Part shown: piece by piece, positions 1 to 11,831 of the stretch | How the letters are laid out: every line of letters begins with the position of its first letter | How positions within the stretch are numbered: position 1 is the first letter of the stretch | Assembly: GCF_958298935.1 (NCBI RefSeq) | Contig: NC_084944.1 | Coordinates: 18,321,679-18,385,678, forward strand | Direction: 5' to 3' | Length of the DNA stretch: 64,000 nucleotides | From: Phragmites australis | Taxonomy: Eukaryota; Streptophyta; Magnoliopsida; Poales; Poaceae | Notes under the pieces: generated by a model | Told to the model about the DNA's origin: nothing | Databases searched by the model: none | What the model saw: only the letters and a program-made list of their open reading frames with translations | Program-made: the position numbers and the translations under genes

Positions 1-779
1 GGCAACAGGTAGTCACGAGTTTTTCACCCAGCGTCACGTTGAACTCACAGCTGGCGACCTCCTAGCTCCCTGCTAAGCTGGCATTTGTGCCATAGTGCTG
101 TCTAGCAACCCGTACCTGTTGGTTGCAGGGCCCCTTGCACGCGGATAGCACGAAATCTCTGCTCGGCTTCTTCTCTGCCACCTTGACGAACTCTAGCCGT
201 TGTCTAACGTTGCTCCAGTCGCCACATGCTGTCAAGAAGCTCCTAAACGGATCCCCCATAGCCCGCAGATAGTTGGTGTGTATCTCTCATCATGGAAATC
301 TGGTGTAAACCCAGCTTCGCCGAACTCTTCAACGTGGGACTACCACGATTGCTCACTGTTGGATCACTCCCCCTTCGTTGCCCTGCTCCCCGATGGGCCA
401 GCAACTGTGCAAACCCAAGCCCAGCATCATGTAGCCTAACCCAGCCCAGCACTGTGCAACCCAATCCAACCTAAAACTTGTATTGTGCAGTGGGTCCCAC
501 CAGGGTACTGTACAGTGGGCCCGAGATCACTGTTTAGTGGGTCCAACCTGTGGACCCCACCCTTGAATAGTACTATTTCATGTCTATTTAATTCTAGGTC
601 AAATCTTTTGGGAGTCATGACTTCTCCATTCTGACTGCGATTTCGACTATTCTTTCACCTAAATTCATCTATATTCGAGATTTATCTATCTATCACAGTG
701 TGATATCCATTAGGGCTCATTTGGTATTCCCTTTGCTGTTAATTGATTATTCTCTAGTATAAGCTGTTGTTGATCGTAA
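1..779. other. Unassigned AT/GC-mixed sequence, no gene recognised
   Basis: Short open frames exist on both strands (for example 62-259 on the minus strand) but none matches a family I recognise. The stretch may be the 5' part of the decayed LTR that follows, because chromoviral LTRs often carry such a GC-richer upstream section, but I cannot show an LTR start. Confidence 0.3.
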
Positions 780-2390
780 TCGCGCCTTGCAGAACGCGAG
801 AATTTTGCGAAGAACCTGGAGGATCTTGACTTCAACCAAGGCTTAGAAGAAGACTTCATAGATAGCAAGTCCTATCTCCTTGATCATTCTGAGTCTATGT
901 TTTGCAATAATCTAATTGATCAACTTAAACTGTGAATTATTATCGCATGTGATATGTATTGGGCTTTTTCTACTACTTGCAGTAGTTAATACCTATCAAA
1001 CAATTATCATGCCTTACTATCTTGTCCAGAACACATATCACCCTAGGATTTACCTATCGTTATCTATATTAACGTCGAACAACACCATGATATCTTGCAT
1101 GCTTAGGATGGAATACATTCTCTTTAGAGATGTCGCTATTGGAATACATCTCCTCGGAGATGTTGCTTCACTATTTAATCTTTTTAATTCATAGGCCATG
1201 AATCTTTGATGACCATGGAATCCTTGATGTCATGTGGGATATGGTAGGTGGTGTGTAAAATGGGTGAAAACTATTTTGATGGGGGCAAGTAGAGTAGTCC
1301 TCCAATTGAGGATGCTCTTGGGGGTTTGAGTTACCTCTATGGTATTCATTGCCAAAATATACTTGCCCTGGTCGTAGAAATACTGAATCATTTCACCGTT
1401 ATGCTAAGCCACCCCAGTGCAACCATGCGTCCTATATGGATATGACTTGACTCTTCTATATCCTGACCAAGCTGGACATCATACTAGGAGACCAAATGGG
1501 CAATGAGAACCAAGTGTCTGTCAGGTACTCGCGAAGGAGTTTCCACCCTAGCCATGTCAATTGGCTCGAGGGACTGCCCTCTATACGAGACCTAGAGCAC
1601 TTGGGGGTACTCGTAGAAAAGTCTGGCAAGGAAAGGTGAATGAAGGGTCTTGGTATGATTTACTCCTTTGCTTGCAATGGTTGGAGTCGCATGGGTACAG
1701 TGTACAACCTCTATAGAGTATAAAACTATTCGAGTAACTATGTCCACGGTCATGGACATGCAAAGTAATGACCTCACTTGATTAGACTTAGGGTGTGTGT
1801 GTCTTTGATGAGTGAGTGTGTGGACAAGATATCCATGTGATGAGGTTGTTGGTTCAATCCGCTAAGGGCTATGTAGTACTAGAGGTACACAGATACAATA
1901 ATAGGAACTGTCGAGCAAGGTGTAGCCCCTCCCAGAACCGAAAAACCTCTAGATATATCTTGTTACCTTGTTTGATCTATTTCAAAGTTAATAGTAGAGA
2001 ACAAAATTGAATAAATTGCATAAAACTGTTTTACGCTTAAAACTAAACAATAAAGCCTTGTCCTTGAGATATCCTTTAATTATCTATCAACACCTTGAAG
2101 TAGTAGAGGACTTGCTGAGTACCTTCCGTACTCACTCATGCTATCATGTAGATGAGGAAGCAGATGCCGACTTTGCTAGAGACAGGGGCACAGATGAGTA
2201 GTTTAGTAATCACATTTCCACCCTAGCTGTCTATGGCTTTGGATAGTCGTTCTTCTGTGCTTTTGATAGCCGTTAAGCCATGTTTGTAATATACCATATG
2301 GTTTGAAGATCTTTTTGTACTCTGTATTTTATGTACGATGTATGACTATGATGCCACAACTGTTGTACTATACGTATTAGCTACTTGATC
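780..2390 (+). repeat. Decayed chromoviral (Tekay-type) LTR remnant
   Basis: There is no coding content. Two landmarks match the other Tekay LTRs in this window. The first is a GCAAGT followed by a 'ccttgat...ctatgttt' stretch (865-905), collinear with 63786-63820 and 4828-4860. The second is 'gagta..tt..gtactcactc' (about 2115-2137), collinear with 5779-5800 and the matching part of the 3' LTR near 14515. The TG start and the CA end are not recognisable, so it is a partial or solo LTR. It abuts the LINE fragment, but which inserted into which cannot be decided here. Confidence 0.45.
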
Positions 2391-2404
2391 CAGAGACTAA
2401 TACA

Positions 2405-2556
2405 GGAGGCATAGGAGATCGCGGAAAAGGGTTCTTACAATGAAGTATGGAACACAATTTTCCAAATGAAACATAATAAATCCCGAGGCCTGATGGCTTC
2501 CTAGCGGTATTTTACCAGACATTCTAGGATGTCATCAAAGATGATCTGATGGCAAT
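2405..2556 (+). pseudogene. LINE reverse transcriptase, 5' piece (split by Tat-A)
   Basis: In one frame the segment reads as the start of an L1-type RT domain, with a PRPDGF motif (family form PGPDGF) and a VIKDDLMA segment. It stops at the target site gcaat (2552-2556). The frame resumes exactly at 21957-21961 (gcaat again) with the next residues expected in this family (MFHELH). A stop codon lies in the conserved part. No endonuclease domain is visible upstream, so the LINE is 5'-truncated or was cut by the neighbouring LTR. Confidence 0.7.
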
Positions 2557-2557
2557 T

Positions 2558-2978
2558 TGTCAATGATTGGTGAACCACCGTTCTTGCGAACTTGTAGAAT
2601 AGATGGCGGATGCCTAAGTAGACGAATCAAAGGAACACATAGAGGGTCATGTGTTTCTTGTATTGATTTGAGCTTGTTACAAGGGGATGTGTGGCTAGTC
2701 TAGATAGATCTATCTTAGTCTGTGACTTCTTTACTCGACTTGTAGTTGTAGAGAGACTTGTTCGACGACTTGTCTACCGCAGGTCCACAGGCTCCGTATA
2801 TATAGGATGCATCGTACATCCTCTGGAGATAAACTTCCCTATTTACGAGATATCATGGGTTCTGACGGGCAATTTTCTTTCATCCAGGGATCCCCTTTCC
2901 AGAGATAGAGATATGCACTAAGAATTACGGGAAACCCTGGGGTGTCTAGATATAGTAATTATCCAGTAGTCATCGTCA
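2558..2978 (-). repeat. Tat-A 3' LTR with adjacent polypurine tract
   Basis: The copy runs from TGTCAATG to CATCGTCA on the plus strand and aligns over its length with 21475-21956. It lacks a segment of about 50 bp present in the other LTR (around 21566-21616), which accounts for the length difference. The minus-strand TATA-like tract lies at 2797-2804. Directly inward, 2979-2988 reads GGTGGGGGCCT-like on the minus strand, a good polypurine tract for plus-strand priming. Confidence 0.75.
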
Positions 2979-3121
2979 AGGCCCCCACCAATACGTGAAA
3001 TAAGACTTCGACAAGTCAAGTACTTGGCCAGCAAAGATAAGTATTTTATTTCATTGTGTCATCAATTAAGACTCGATATCCCAATTAGGATGATATGTTA
3101 ACCAGGTTTTGGGTCCTCAGA

Positions 3122-6100
3122 TGTAACACCCTAAAATTCAATTTTTGCAATAATTTACAATCTTGTTAGAAATTTAATAGGTGTTGCAATTTTGTTCTTT
3201 AGAAAAAAATAATTTCTAAATTTAAATTGACAAAGTTTATATAAGATTGTTGCATTCATGCCATCTTAGTTTCAATAGGGTTTTTATGCGTGGAAAAAGT
3301 TTGCAAAAATTCGCTAGAAGTCGTACGTTTAAACTCCTTTAAAAATTGTTCAAAATCTAAAAAGAAAATCAAATTCGAAATTGGAAAATTGATCTCGGGA
3401 CGAATTCTCTCTCCGGCCCACTCCTTTTCTCCCCCCCCCCCATCTCTCTTTTTTTTCTCTCCTCCAGAGCAGCCCGCGCCCTTTCTCAGCGCCGGCCCGT
3501 TAAGGCCAAGCCGGCCTACGCGCTTGGCTGAGCCGACCCCCTCCTTCCCTCTCACCGCCTTGTGGGCCCGCCCGAGTGCCGAGCCGCGCATCAAGCCATC
3601 GCACGCCCCCAGCCGGCTCCCCTTCCTCTTCCTCCCGCCGCCCGACCCCGATGTCCCCAAATCCGTTGGCGGTTTCAAATCCGAGCCTCCCCACACCTTA
3701 ATTCTCCAATCAAGTCACATGGCCGTGATCCCCTCCCTCCCCTCTCTTGATTTCGGCCGTTTCTGCCTTCAATCTCACCTCCTAAGTATGGAAACCAATA
3801 ATATATTTCCAATTAGGGCCGCCGACCAATCCTTTCAAATTCGCCCTCTCCTCTCCCTCCCTCGGGTAATTAAGCTCCCTATCATCTCCGTTGTGAGGTT
3901 CCCCACCCGTTCCACCCTTTTTCCCTTTCGTCCACACGCGGAATCGAGCTCACCGCCGTCTAAACCATTGTCGCCAGTAAGGAGCTCGCCGCCGCCCACA
4001 TTCTCCTTGGTCGAACCATTTTTGACCTTGGTCTTGGCCTTTTTGGTGTCACAGGACTTCAAGCTTTGCGTCCCGGCACCTCTCGGGCCTTCTTCCGCCG
4101 CCAGACGCCACTGCGCCGAGCTCGGAGCTCCGCCGATCGCCCTTCTCCATCGCCGGCTTTCCTCAAAAATTCTCTACTGTCGTGCAACCTCGGTATAGAC
4201 TCCCCTTGCTCTCCTCTTCATTTTGTGCCGTTCTCCATCGAAAACCGTGACCGGATGCGCACTCCGACGCATCTCCGGCGATGCGCCGCCGTTAGTTGCC
4301 ACCCACCCCTGTTTAGCGCCGCCGGCCAAGCCCGATTAAAACTGGACTACCCGATCTCTTTCCAATGGCCCAGATTGCATACCATTTCACCGAATCATAA
4401 TCGGTCCACCATGGACCGTGGACCGGCCTGTAGGCCGTGGTCCATGGGTCCATGGACTTATTCTTTGAGTTTTTCCAATAGAAAATAAAATAGGTTTTGA
4501 TTTATGACGTCATAATCAAGGTTTTCCAGTATAAAATTAATTTGGATTTTTCTGAAAATCAATTAAAACTTGCAGTTTAGCCCCTGGAACTTCAAAAGCT
4601 CAATACCTTTTGCTCATAGCTCCGATTTGGGTGATTTTCACGCCCAACTATTTGTAGCGATGTGTAGAATCTTTTTATAGGGTTTTTACCTAGTTTTAGT
4701 GCTATATGGTGTACTGTTCTTAGACTTTTTTGCTATGTGCTTTTTCCGATGTATCGCTTAGGAGGTGAGCAGTTCGGTAATCTCCAAGATCAAGCTTTCG
4801 AGGATTTTGAGCAACCCTTCACCGAAGGCAAGTGTCCTTGAGCATTTTGCCCCTGTTTTAGGATTCATGCATAGATTTTTATCCCTGAAATGCATGCTTG
4901 TCTAATTTGAAATCCTACATTAGGGTTTACTAGTTTTTGAATTACTATTCCTTGTCACCATTGTTAAGTCATGATATAAATGGGTAGAATATGCTAATGC
5001 AGTCATGGTTGGGAAAAATGTTAATATTGACTAATGATTATGCAACAAGAATCGAGGAGGGTAATTTTGTAGCAACATGGTATAGGGATCCCAACAGAAT
5101 GGTTGTATGATGATGGTGCGGGAATGCAAGTGTGCCGGTAGTGCACAGTTGGTCGTGGTTGTTTCTGTCTAGGGTTCTAAGGACTGGTTCTTAAACATTT
5201 AACCAAGTTATTTCCACACAACCACGAGGCCAATATGAGTACGGCCTGGCCAACTAACTAGCCACCCCTCTGATTTTGTGGGCACTGTTGAACGGTTAAG
5301 TGGCATAAGAGGGGGCTTCTGCAGCGATGGAATCATCTGTTAGCAGTGAAACTTCAGTGGGTGCCTGCAGGTTAGTGGGAGCTTTGTAAAGGCCTTGTAG
5401 TGAGACCCCGACTCCACACCCTGAAAGTGTGAAGCAACACGGGAATCATGACCCTCGTGGGGAAAGCTATGCAAACTCTGCAGAGTATCAAACTGATCGA
5501 TCAGCCGTGCTCACAGACAAGAGCGAACTTGGACTTCTTCGGGATTAGTTGGGATTAGGGTTGGTATGGTCGGTCGTTTGCCAGGTGATGGAATTACCTG
5601 GTGAGTCTTGGTAGTCAGATGGAATCCGATGAGTCATTCCTTTTTATTATAGATGAGTCTTCACTATTAAATAGGATGCCTGATATTGATGTCATAGGTC
5701 ATGGTTGTTTAGTGCAGTTAACCTGTGCCTATCCTTTCCTTGGCTTGAGCCCCATAGCATATTTTCCCTACACTTGCGGAGTACATTTTGTACTCACTCC
5801 TGTTGTCCCTCTTCTTTCATTCTACATCTGTTCAGAAGTCATCTTTGACACTGCAAACTTCGACGAGGACGACTTCGACCCGGAGTTACTGTTCTAGGCT
5901 GGTGTGCCCCCAATCGATGCCTGTGGAAGATGGTGGCCTCGCTGGCATTGAAGATCTCTTTTTAGTTCCGCTGTATTTTCTTTTAGACCCTCGGATCCCT
6001 TTGTAATAAGTTATTTATTGTTGTAATTTTGGCACTATAATGATACACTGATGATGTAGCACATGTATGGAAACTTGATCCTGACATACATGTGTGGTGC

Positions 6101-6132
6101 CCGGTTTTGTTCTTTTAAAACTAGGTGTTACA
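3122..6132 (+). repeat. Tekay-A 5' LTR
   Basis: It begins TGTAACACCC and ends GGTGTTACA (a TGTAACACC/GGTGTTACA inverted pair). It aligns over its length with 11832-14866. The first part is pyrimidine-rich with a C run at 3430-3440. The TATA box intact in the 3' copy is altered here (3867-3873). A GCAAGT with an AAG before it (4826-4833) is shared with other Tekay LTRs and may be a GC-type splice donor. Long open frames in the C-rich part (for example 3290-4198) look like composition artefacts. Confidence 0.9.
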
Positions 6133-6136
6133 GAAG

Positions 6137-6148
6137 TGGTATTAGAGC
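6137..6148 (+). promoter_or_regulatory. Tekay-A primer-binding site (tRNA-iMet type)
   Basis: TGGTATTAGAGC lies 4 nt after the LTR end and matches the usual initiator-tRNA-Met complement TGGTATCAGAGC at 11 of 12 positions. It primes minus-strand DNA synthesis. Confidence 0.85.
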
Positions 6149-6298
6149 CGTGTTGACCGTAGGTCGCAGCCTAGATAGAAAGGACGTGCTAAGGACCTAT
6201 ATTTCTACAAACTAATTTTCTAACTTCAATTTTTCCTTTCCTTGTCTATTGCTCTTTACAAAACTGTTACAAATTTTCTATCTTCTTCAAAATTATAG

Positions 6299-7042
6299 AT
6301 GGCTCGCTCGAAGATCAGTCCACGCAAGCGCATGTAGGTTCCTGAGGTGGAGGTCCCTGCTGGTCCAGTCTGGAGGCACCAACCCGTAGCTGAGTTCTAC
6401 TCCGATGGATAGCTTACTGGCTACTTCGCCCACACGTTGTGGTACCTGCTCTAGGGACTTGGCTACCACGACGCTCCACTCTTTAGGGGAGTCAGAGTCC
6501 TGCTTGGAGGCCGTGGTTACCCCTGGTCAGTGGAGGTGACCATGTTCGAGAAGCCCTCCGACGACAGTCTTCGCCGAGTTCACCGAGTTCACACCGCCAC
6601 CACCCTTAGAGCTACGTTCGAGGCAAGGATTGAGGACGCTGCTTGCCAGGCTCTGGCTATTCTCTGCAGGGAGAATAGACAGAACCTCCGCCATACCCAG
6701 TTCGGGAAGTACCTATAGTGCCCGTCCGATAGCTTGGAGGTCATCTTTGCACCCGTCAACAACGAGCCAGATTTCCGCCTGAGAGAGCAGGTCTGCCTCA
6801 CCACCGCCCTGTACGCCAAGCTGGACAGAGCACTCGACGAGATGGAGGATATGCACCAGTGCCACACCGAGCATGAGCAGATGATCCGCGGGCTGGAGAT
6901 GCTACTGGAGGACCCCGACAAGCTCCTTCTCCCCGAGGAGGCTCCCCCAGCACCTGTAGCTGCACTGCCCTACTCCCCTCTGCGCAAGAAGCTCCGTCAG
7001 GCAGATGCAGCAGGCCCTTTAGGCACAGCAGGTGAGGAGTAG
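6299..7042 (+). pseudogene. Tekay-A extra ORF upstream of gag (ORF0-like), four TAG stops
   Basis: From the ATG at 6299 a single frame of 248 codons runs to TAG at 7040-7042. It is interrupted by four in-frame TAG codons (near 6335, 6407, 6451 and 6716). The product starts with basic residues (MARSKISPRKRM), has a middle section with PWSVEVTMFE and RRVHRVHTATTLRATFEA, and ends with an acidic, coil-prone stretch (ALDEMEDMHQCHTEHEQMIRGLEMLL). I recall similar unnamed proteins preceding gag in grass chromoviruses, but the function is unknown. The ATG directly follows 'attatag', a plausible splice acceptor. It is separated from gag by 300 bp. All stops are the same codon, with no frameshift. Confidence 0.6.
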
Positions 7043-7343
7043 AGTTGAGCTAGGAGGATGTCCTTAGCTGAATAAATCATTTAGGCTCGTGTGTCGTATG
7101 TGCTAGTGTGAGCTTGTGTTGGAGTCTGTTGTGTGAACCTTGCTATGAGTTGGATCTTTGCTTGAGTGTTGGTGTAGTGTGGGGGTTTCCCCTCTACATT
7201 GCATCAGTTATAATTATAATAATAGTTGGGAGTCCTTTCTTTCTGTCTCTTTCTATCCCAATCTGTTCTTTTCTATGCTTGTCTTGTTTTTCTACCCTTG
7301 CTTTTCTCTTATGCTCTCATGCTCGTACCCTGGCGACTAACAG

Positions 7344-8438
7344 ATGATGAACACCAGACGCAACAACAACGCCAACAACAATGTCAACAACAACGACAAC
7401 GACAATGTCAATGACAACTCTACCAACCAGTGCGATCTTCCACCACCGCCCCCTCTGATGGATGCCAATCAAGTGATGACCCTCCTTCAAGGTTTGGTTC
7501 AGGCTATCAATCAGCAACCCCAAGCTCAGCAAGCACCGCCACAGCAATCGTAGTTCAGGATCAGGACTTTCTTGAGCACTCAGCCACCCACTTTCTCTCG
7601 GGCAGTGGAGCCCATGGAGGCAGATGACTGGCTAAAGACCATAGAAGGCAAGTTACAAATAGCTCAGTGTAATGGAAGGGAGAAAGTTCTTTTCGCATCC
7701 CATCAACTGATTGGACCAGCTCAAGAGTGGTGGACAGCTTACACTACCGCTAACGGGAATCCCCAGGAAATCACTTGGGCAAAGTTCCAGGATAACTTTC
7801 GTGTGCACCATGTCCCCAATGGTGAAGTAAAGATGAATAGGAGGGAGTTCCTTAGTCTGAAGCAAGGACCCATGGCAGTAAGGGAATACCTCACCAAGTT
7901 CACCTAGCTCTCTCGCTACTCCCCCAATGATGTGGATACTGATGAAAAGAAACAAGATTGCTTCCTGGAGGTTCTCAACGCTAGTTTACAGTATACCCTC
8001 TCAGCAATTGAGTACCCCAGTTTCCAGAAGCTGGTGGACAGAGCATTCATAATGGAGAAGAAATGTCAGAACCTGGGAGAAGAGCGTAAGCGCAGTCTGC
8101 AGGGTTAGTTTTCTGGCAGTAACACCTGGCCCTGCTTCAACCCTCCTGCCACCGGCCCTATGATCCGCCATGGAGGGCAGAATCAATAGCAAAGGCCACC
8201 ACAAAAGATACCAAATCAGGTTGCAGGGACATACAAGCCGCCCGTACAGCAGCAACAACAGCAGCAGTCTCGCCCCAATTTCCAGCAACAACAGCGACCC
8301 AACACCAACAACCAGCCCCAGCAGAAGAACCGCATAGGTCAAGGGTCGGGCAACATTGGTCCATGTTTTAGTTGTGGCAACTTTGGGCACCTTGCCAACA
8401 AATGCCCCAAGAAGCAGCAGGGCCAAGCACAGTCCTAG
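7344..8438 (+). pseudogene. Tekay-A gag (capsid/nucleocapsid), broken
   Basis: The ATG follows 'gactaacag'. The N-terminus is Asn-rich (about residues 5-30), followed by a Pro run. The retrotransposon capsid domain is recognised by ADDWLKTIEGKL, AQEWW and FRVHHVPNGEVKMNRREFLSLKQG (about 7600-7900). A Gln-rich linker (8250-8330) precedes one zinc knuckle, CFSCGNFGHLANKC (8363-8404), of the CX2CX4HX4C type that binds genomic RNA. Several in-frame TAGs (7551, 7905, 8106, 8187, 8436) disrupt it. The frame continues into the protease. Confidence 0.8.
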
Positions 8439-8474
8439 GGCAACAACCCGCTGCAACAACCTCGGTAGAATGCG

Positions 8475-8834
8475 ATGCATGGTCGCATCAACCATGTTGT
8501 GGTGGAAGAAGCTCAGGATGCTCCTGATGTAGTACTGGGTATGTTTTCTGCCAACTCTCATCCTGCTATAGTATTGTTTGATTATAGTGCTACGCATTCT
8601 TTCATATCATCTCAGTTTGTGAATGCATATAAATTGCCAAGGGCCTTAATGAAAAATTGGGTGCTAGTTAGTTCTCCTGGAGGAGAAATAGAAACAAGGC
8701 ATGTATGCCCTAAAATAAGTATATGCATAAGGGGTGTAGACTTTCTTACCAACCTCATCATTCTGGAATCCAAGGGAATTGATATCATACTAGGAATGGA
8801 CTGGTTGACCAGGTACAATGGAGTCATTGGATGA
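8475..8834 (+). pseudogene. Tekay-A aspartic protease, catalytic triad altered
   Basis: This is a retropepsin-like domain in the same frame as gag. The active-site Asp is at 8580-8582, but the family DSGATHS motif reads DYSATHS, so the Ser and Gly of the triad are lost. The downstream ILGMDWLTRYNGVI motif (about 8787-8830), typical of chromoviral proteases, is intact. A TGA follows at 8832. It would cleave the gag-pol polyprotein; this copy is very unlikely to work. Confidence 0.75.
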
Positions 8835-8889
8835 GCTACAAAGACAGTACAGTTGACGCATGCGGATGGTACCAAGGTGGAATTTTAAG

Positions 8890-10402
8890 CCACAACAGAG
8901 TTAGCTATCAACGCCAGTCTTAACAAAGCCAATGTAGTGGAAGATAGCAGAGTAGTCGGCGCATTTCCAGACGTCTTCCCGGAGGATTTGCCAGGTATGC
9001 CACCTGATCGTGAAATTGAATTCGTCATTAAATTAGTACCTGGAACGGCTCCTATATAAAAGAGGTCATATAGAATGGATGCCAATCAGTTGGCTGAGCT
9101 CAAGGAGCAAATCCAAGAGCTACTAGACCAAGGGTTTATCAGCCCCAGTTCTTCGCCCTGGGGAGCCTAGTAATCTTCGTACCGAAGAAGGATGGAACCC
9201 AAAGTATGTGTATAGATTATTGAGCCCTGAATGAAGTAACAATCAAAAACAAATATCCTCTACCTCGCATTGAAGATCTGTTTGATCAGTTTAAAGGAGC
9301 ATGTGTGTTCTCCAAGATCGATCTTCGGACTGGGTACCACCAACTGAAAATTCGCACCTCGAATATTCCAAATACAGCATTTGTTACTCAGTATGGTTTA
9401 TACGAGTACACGGTAATGTCGTTCGGTTTGACCAATGCCCCAGCTTATTTCATGTATCTGATGAACAAAGTCTTCATGGAATACTTGGACAAGTTTGTCG
9501 TAGTATTTATTGACGACATCTTGGTGTACTCCAAAGACGAGGAAGAGCAAGAGGAACATCTAAGAATGGTATTGCAGAAGCTCAAAGAAAACCAACTATA
9601 TGCAAAGCTGAGCAAATGTGAGTTTTGGTTAAAGGAAGTTCCCTTTCTTGGTCATATTATTTCAGCAGGAGGTGTGTCTGTGGATCCATCCAAAGTAAAG
9701 GATGTTCTGAACTAGAAACCACCGCAGAATCTTTCGGAGATCCACAGTTTTCTGGGTTTAGTAGGTTACTACCGCCGGTTTATAGAAGGTTTCTCCAAGA
9801 TAGCGAAGCCAATGACAGAACTATTAGAAAAAGGAGCAGAGTTCAAGTGGACAGCCGCTCGAGAAGCTAGTTTTAATGAGTTGAAGCAAAGGTTAACCTC
9901 AGCTCCTGTTTTGATCATGCCAGACACTCAGAAGTCGTTTTCTGTATTTTGCGATGCATCTCGTCAAGGTTTGGATTGTGTGCTCATGCATGAGGGTCAT
10001 GTTGTAGCATACACCTCCCGGCAGTTAAGGAAGCATGAAGAGAACTATCCAACACATGACTTGGAGCTAGCCATAATGGTTCATGCACTCAAGATCTGGA
10101 GGCATTACTTGATAGGTCAAAGATGTGAGATCTATTCAGATCATAAGAGCTTGAAGTATATTTTCACTCAACCGGATCTTAATTTTAGACAACATAGATG
10201 GTTAGAGCTCACTAAGGATTACAACTTGGGAATCAACTATCACCCAGGAAAGGCAAACATAGTGGCTGATGCCTTGAGCAGAAAATCTCAGGTCAACGCT
10301 ATAACTCTTCAAGAGCTATGCACGGAATTCGAGAAGTTGAATCTGAGTATAGTGTGTAACACCGAGATGGTTGCGATGGAAGTCGACTCAACGCTTGAAT
10401 AA
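8890..10402 (+). pseudogene. Tekay-A reverse transcriptase and RNase H
   Basis: RT starts near 8960 with [20 protein letters not shown]. Catalytic landmarks are [13 protein letters not shown] (about 9308-9350) and FIDD at 9506-9517. The connection and RNase H follow, with [13 protein letters not shown] (about 9950), the [12 protein letters not shown] segment (about 10132) and [10 protein letters not shown] (10257-10286). The reading frame changes between PR and RT (around 9150-9170). Stops occur at 9172, 9714 and other places, so no full-length enzyme can be made. Confidence 0.85.
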
Positions 10403-11819
10403 GATATAAGGAAGGGATAGCTTAAGGATGAAAAGATTTTAGAAATCAAGCAGCTTATCAAAGTTGGCAAAGCCCCAGATTTCACTGAAGATGAGCAGGG
10501 CACAATGTGGTATAAGCACAGGATTTGTGTTCCGGACACAAAAGCTATTCAGGATACAATTTTAAAGGAAGCTCATGATTCAGCATATTCCATTCACCCA
10601 AGAAGTACCAAGATGTACCAAGATCTTAAATATCAGTATTGGTGGTATGGAATGAAACGTGCAGTAGCAGAATAGGTGGCTTTGTGTGATATCTGTCAGT
10701 GAGTCAAAGCCGAGCATCAACGACCAGCAGGACTGCTACAGCCATTAAAAATACCTGAATGGAAGTGGGAAGAAATCAACATGGACTTCATAGTGGGTCT
10801 ACCACGAACGCAATCAGGATATGATTCCATATGGGTCGTGGTTGACCGGTTGACAAAAGTAGCTCACTTCATTCCAGTCAAAGAGTCCTATCGATGTCCG
10901 AAGTTAGCTGAGTTATATATGTCCAGAATTGTGTGTCTGCATGGAGTACCCAAGGTAATTGTATCTGATCATGGTAGTCAGTTTATCTCACGATTCTGGC
11001 AGCGTCTACATGAATCCATGGATACGAGGTTGAATTTCAGCTCAACATATCACCCCAAACTAATGGACAAACAGAAAGCGTAAACCAAATCCTCGAAGAC
11101 ATGTTGAGAGCATGTGCACTAAAGAATAGTAATAGCTGGGATAAGAATCTGCCGTATGCGGAATTCTTGTACAATAACAGTTATCAAGCTAGTCTCAAGA
11201 TGTCTCCTTTTGAAACCTTATATGGAAGAAAGTGTAGAACCCCGTTATTCTGGAACCAAACCAGGGAAAGCCAAGTTTTCGGTCCAGAAGTTCTAAGAGA
11301 GGCAGAAAGACAAGTGCAAGAGATCAGAGATAATCTGAAGACTGGTCAATCAAGACAAAAGAGTTATGCAAATAATCGACGTAGAGAACTGACTCTTGAA
11401 TTAGAGGTCTACGCAAATTCAAAGTCAAAGGCAAGCTTTCACCTCGGTATATTGGTCCGTACAAGATATTGAGAAGACGAGGAGAAGTAGCTGACCAACT
11501 GGACCTACCACCTCAACTCTTGGGAGTACATGATGTTTTCCATGTGTTGCAGTTGAAAAAGTGCTTAAGAGTTCCCGAAGAGCAGTTACCAGTAGAGGAA
11601 CTGTATGTGAGAGAAGATCTCTCCTACTCAGAATATACGGTCAAGATTCTTGATAAGTCAGAACGGGTCACCAGAAACAGGCGAGTCCGTATGTGCAAGG
11701 TACAGTGGAAGCATCATTCAGAAGAGGAAGCGACTTGGGAAAGAGAAGATGATCTGAAGACTGAGTTTTCCCATCTCTTCTCTGATCCTTCCGAATCTCG
11801 AGGGAGAGATTCGGCCTAA
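10403..11819 (+). pseudogene. Tekay-A integrase with C-terminal chromodomain
   Basis: The zinc-binding part (about 10560-10715) is followed by the DDE core. The first Asp is in MDFIVGLP (about 10781), the second in VSDHGSQF (about 10963), and the Glu lies in a stretch (about 11070) where one base has been lost and the frame shifts. A further frame change follows near 11460. The chromodomain (11640-11800) shows VKILDKSERVTRNRRVRMCKVQW and ATWEREDDL, and would direct insertion by binding histone marks. The protein ends SESRGRDSA with TAA at 11817-11819. Confidence 0.85.
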
Positions 11820-11830
11820 AGGGGGTAGGT
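11818..11830 (+). promoter_or_regulatory. Tekay-A polypurine tract
   Basis: AAAGGGGGTAGG directly precedes the 3' LTR and overlaps the end of pol. It primes plus-strand DNA. An 8 bp perfect stem (CGAATCTC / GAGATTCG, 11792-11813) stands immediately before it. Confidence 0.8.
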
Positions 11831-11831
11831 T

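Noticed and set aside
3290..4198. 302-residue plus-strand open frame
   Set aside because: It lies wholly in the C-rich part of the Tekay-A LTR, has low-complexity Pro/Ser sequence and no domain, and the matching frame in the 3' LTR (12190-12912) differs in length and content.
6137..6148. tRNA gene at the PBS
   Set aside because: Only the short complement to the tRNA 3' end is present, in the position of a primer-binding site; no cloverleaf.
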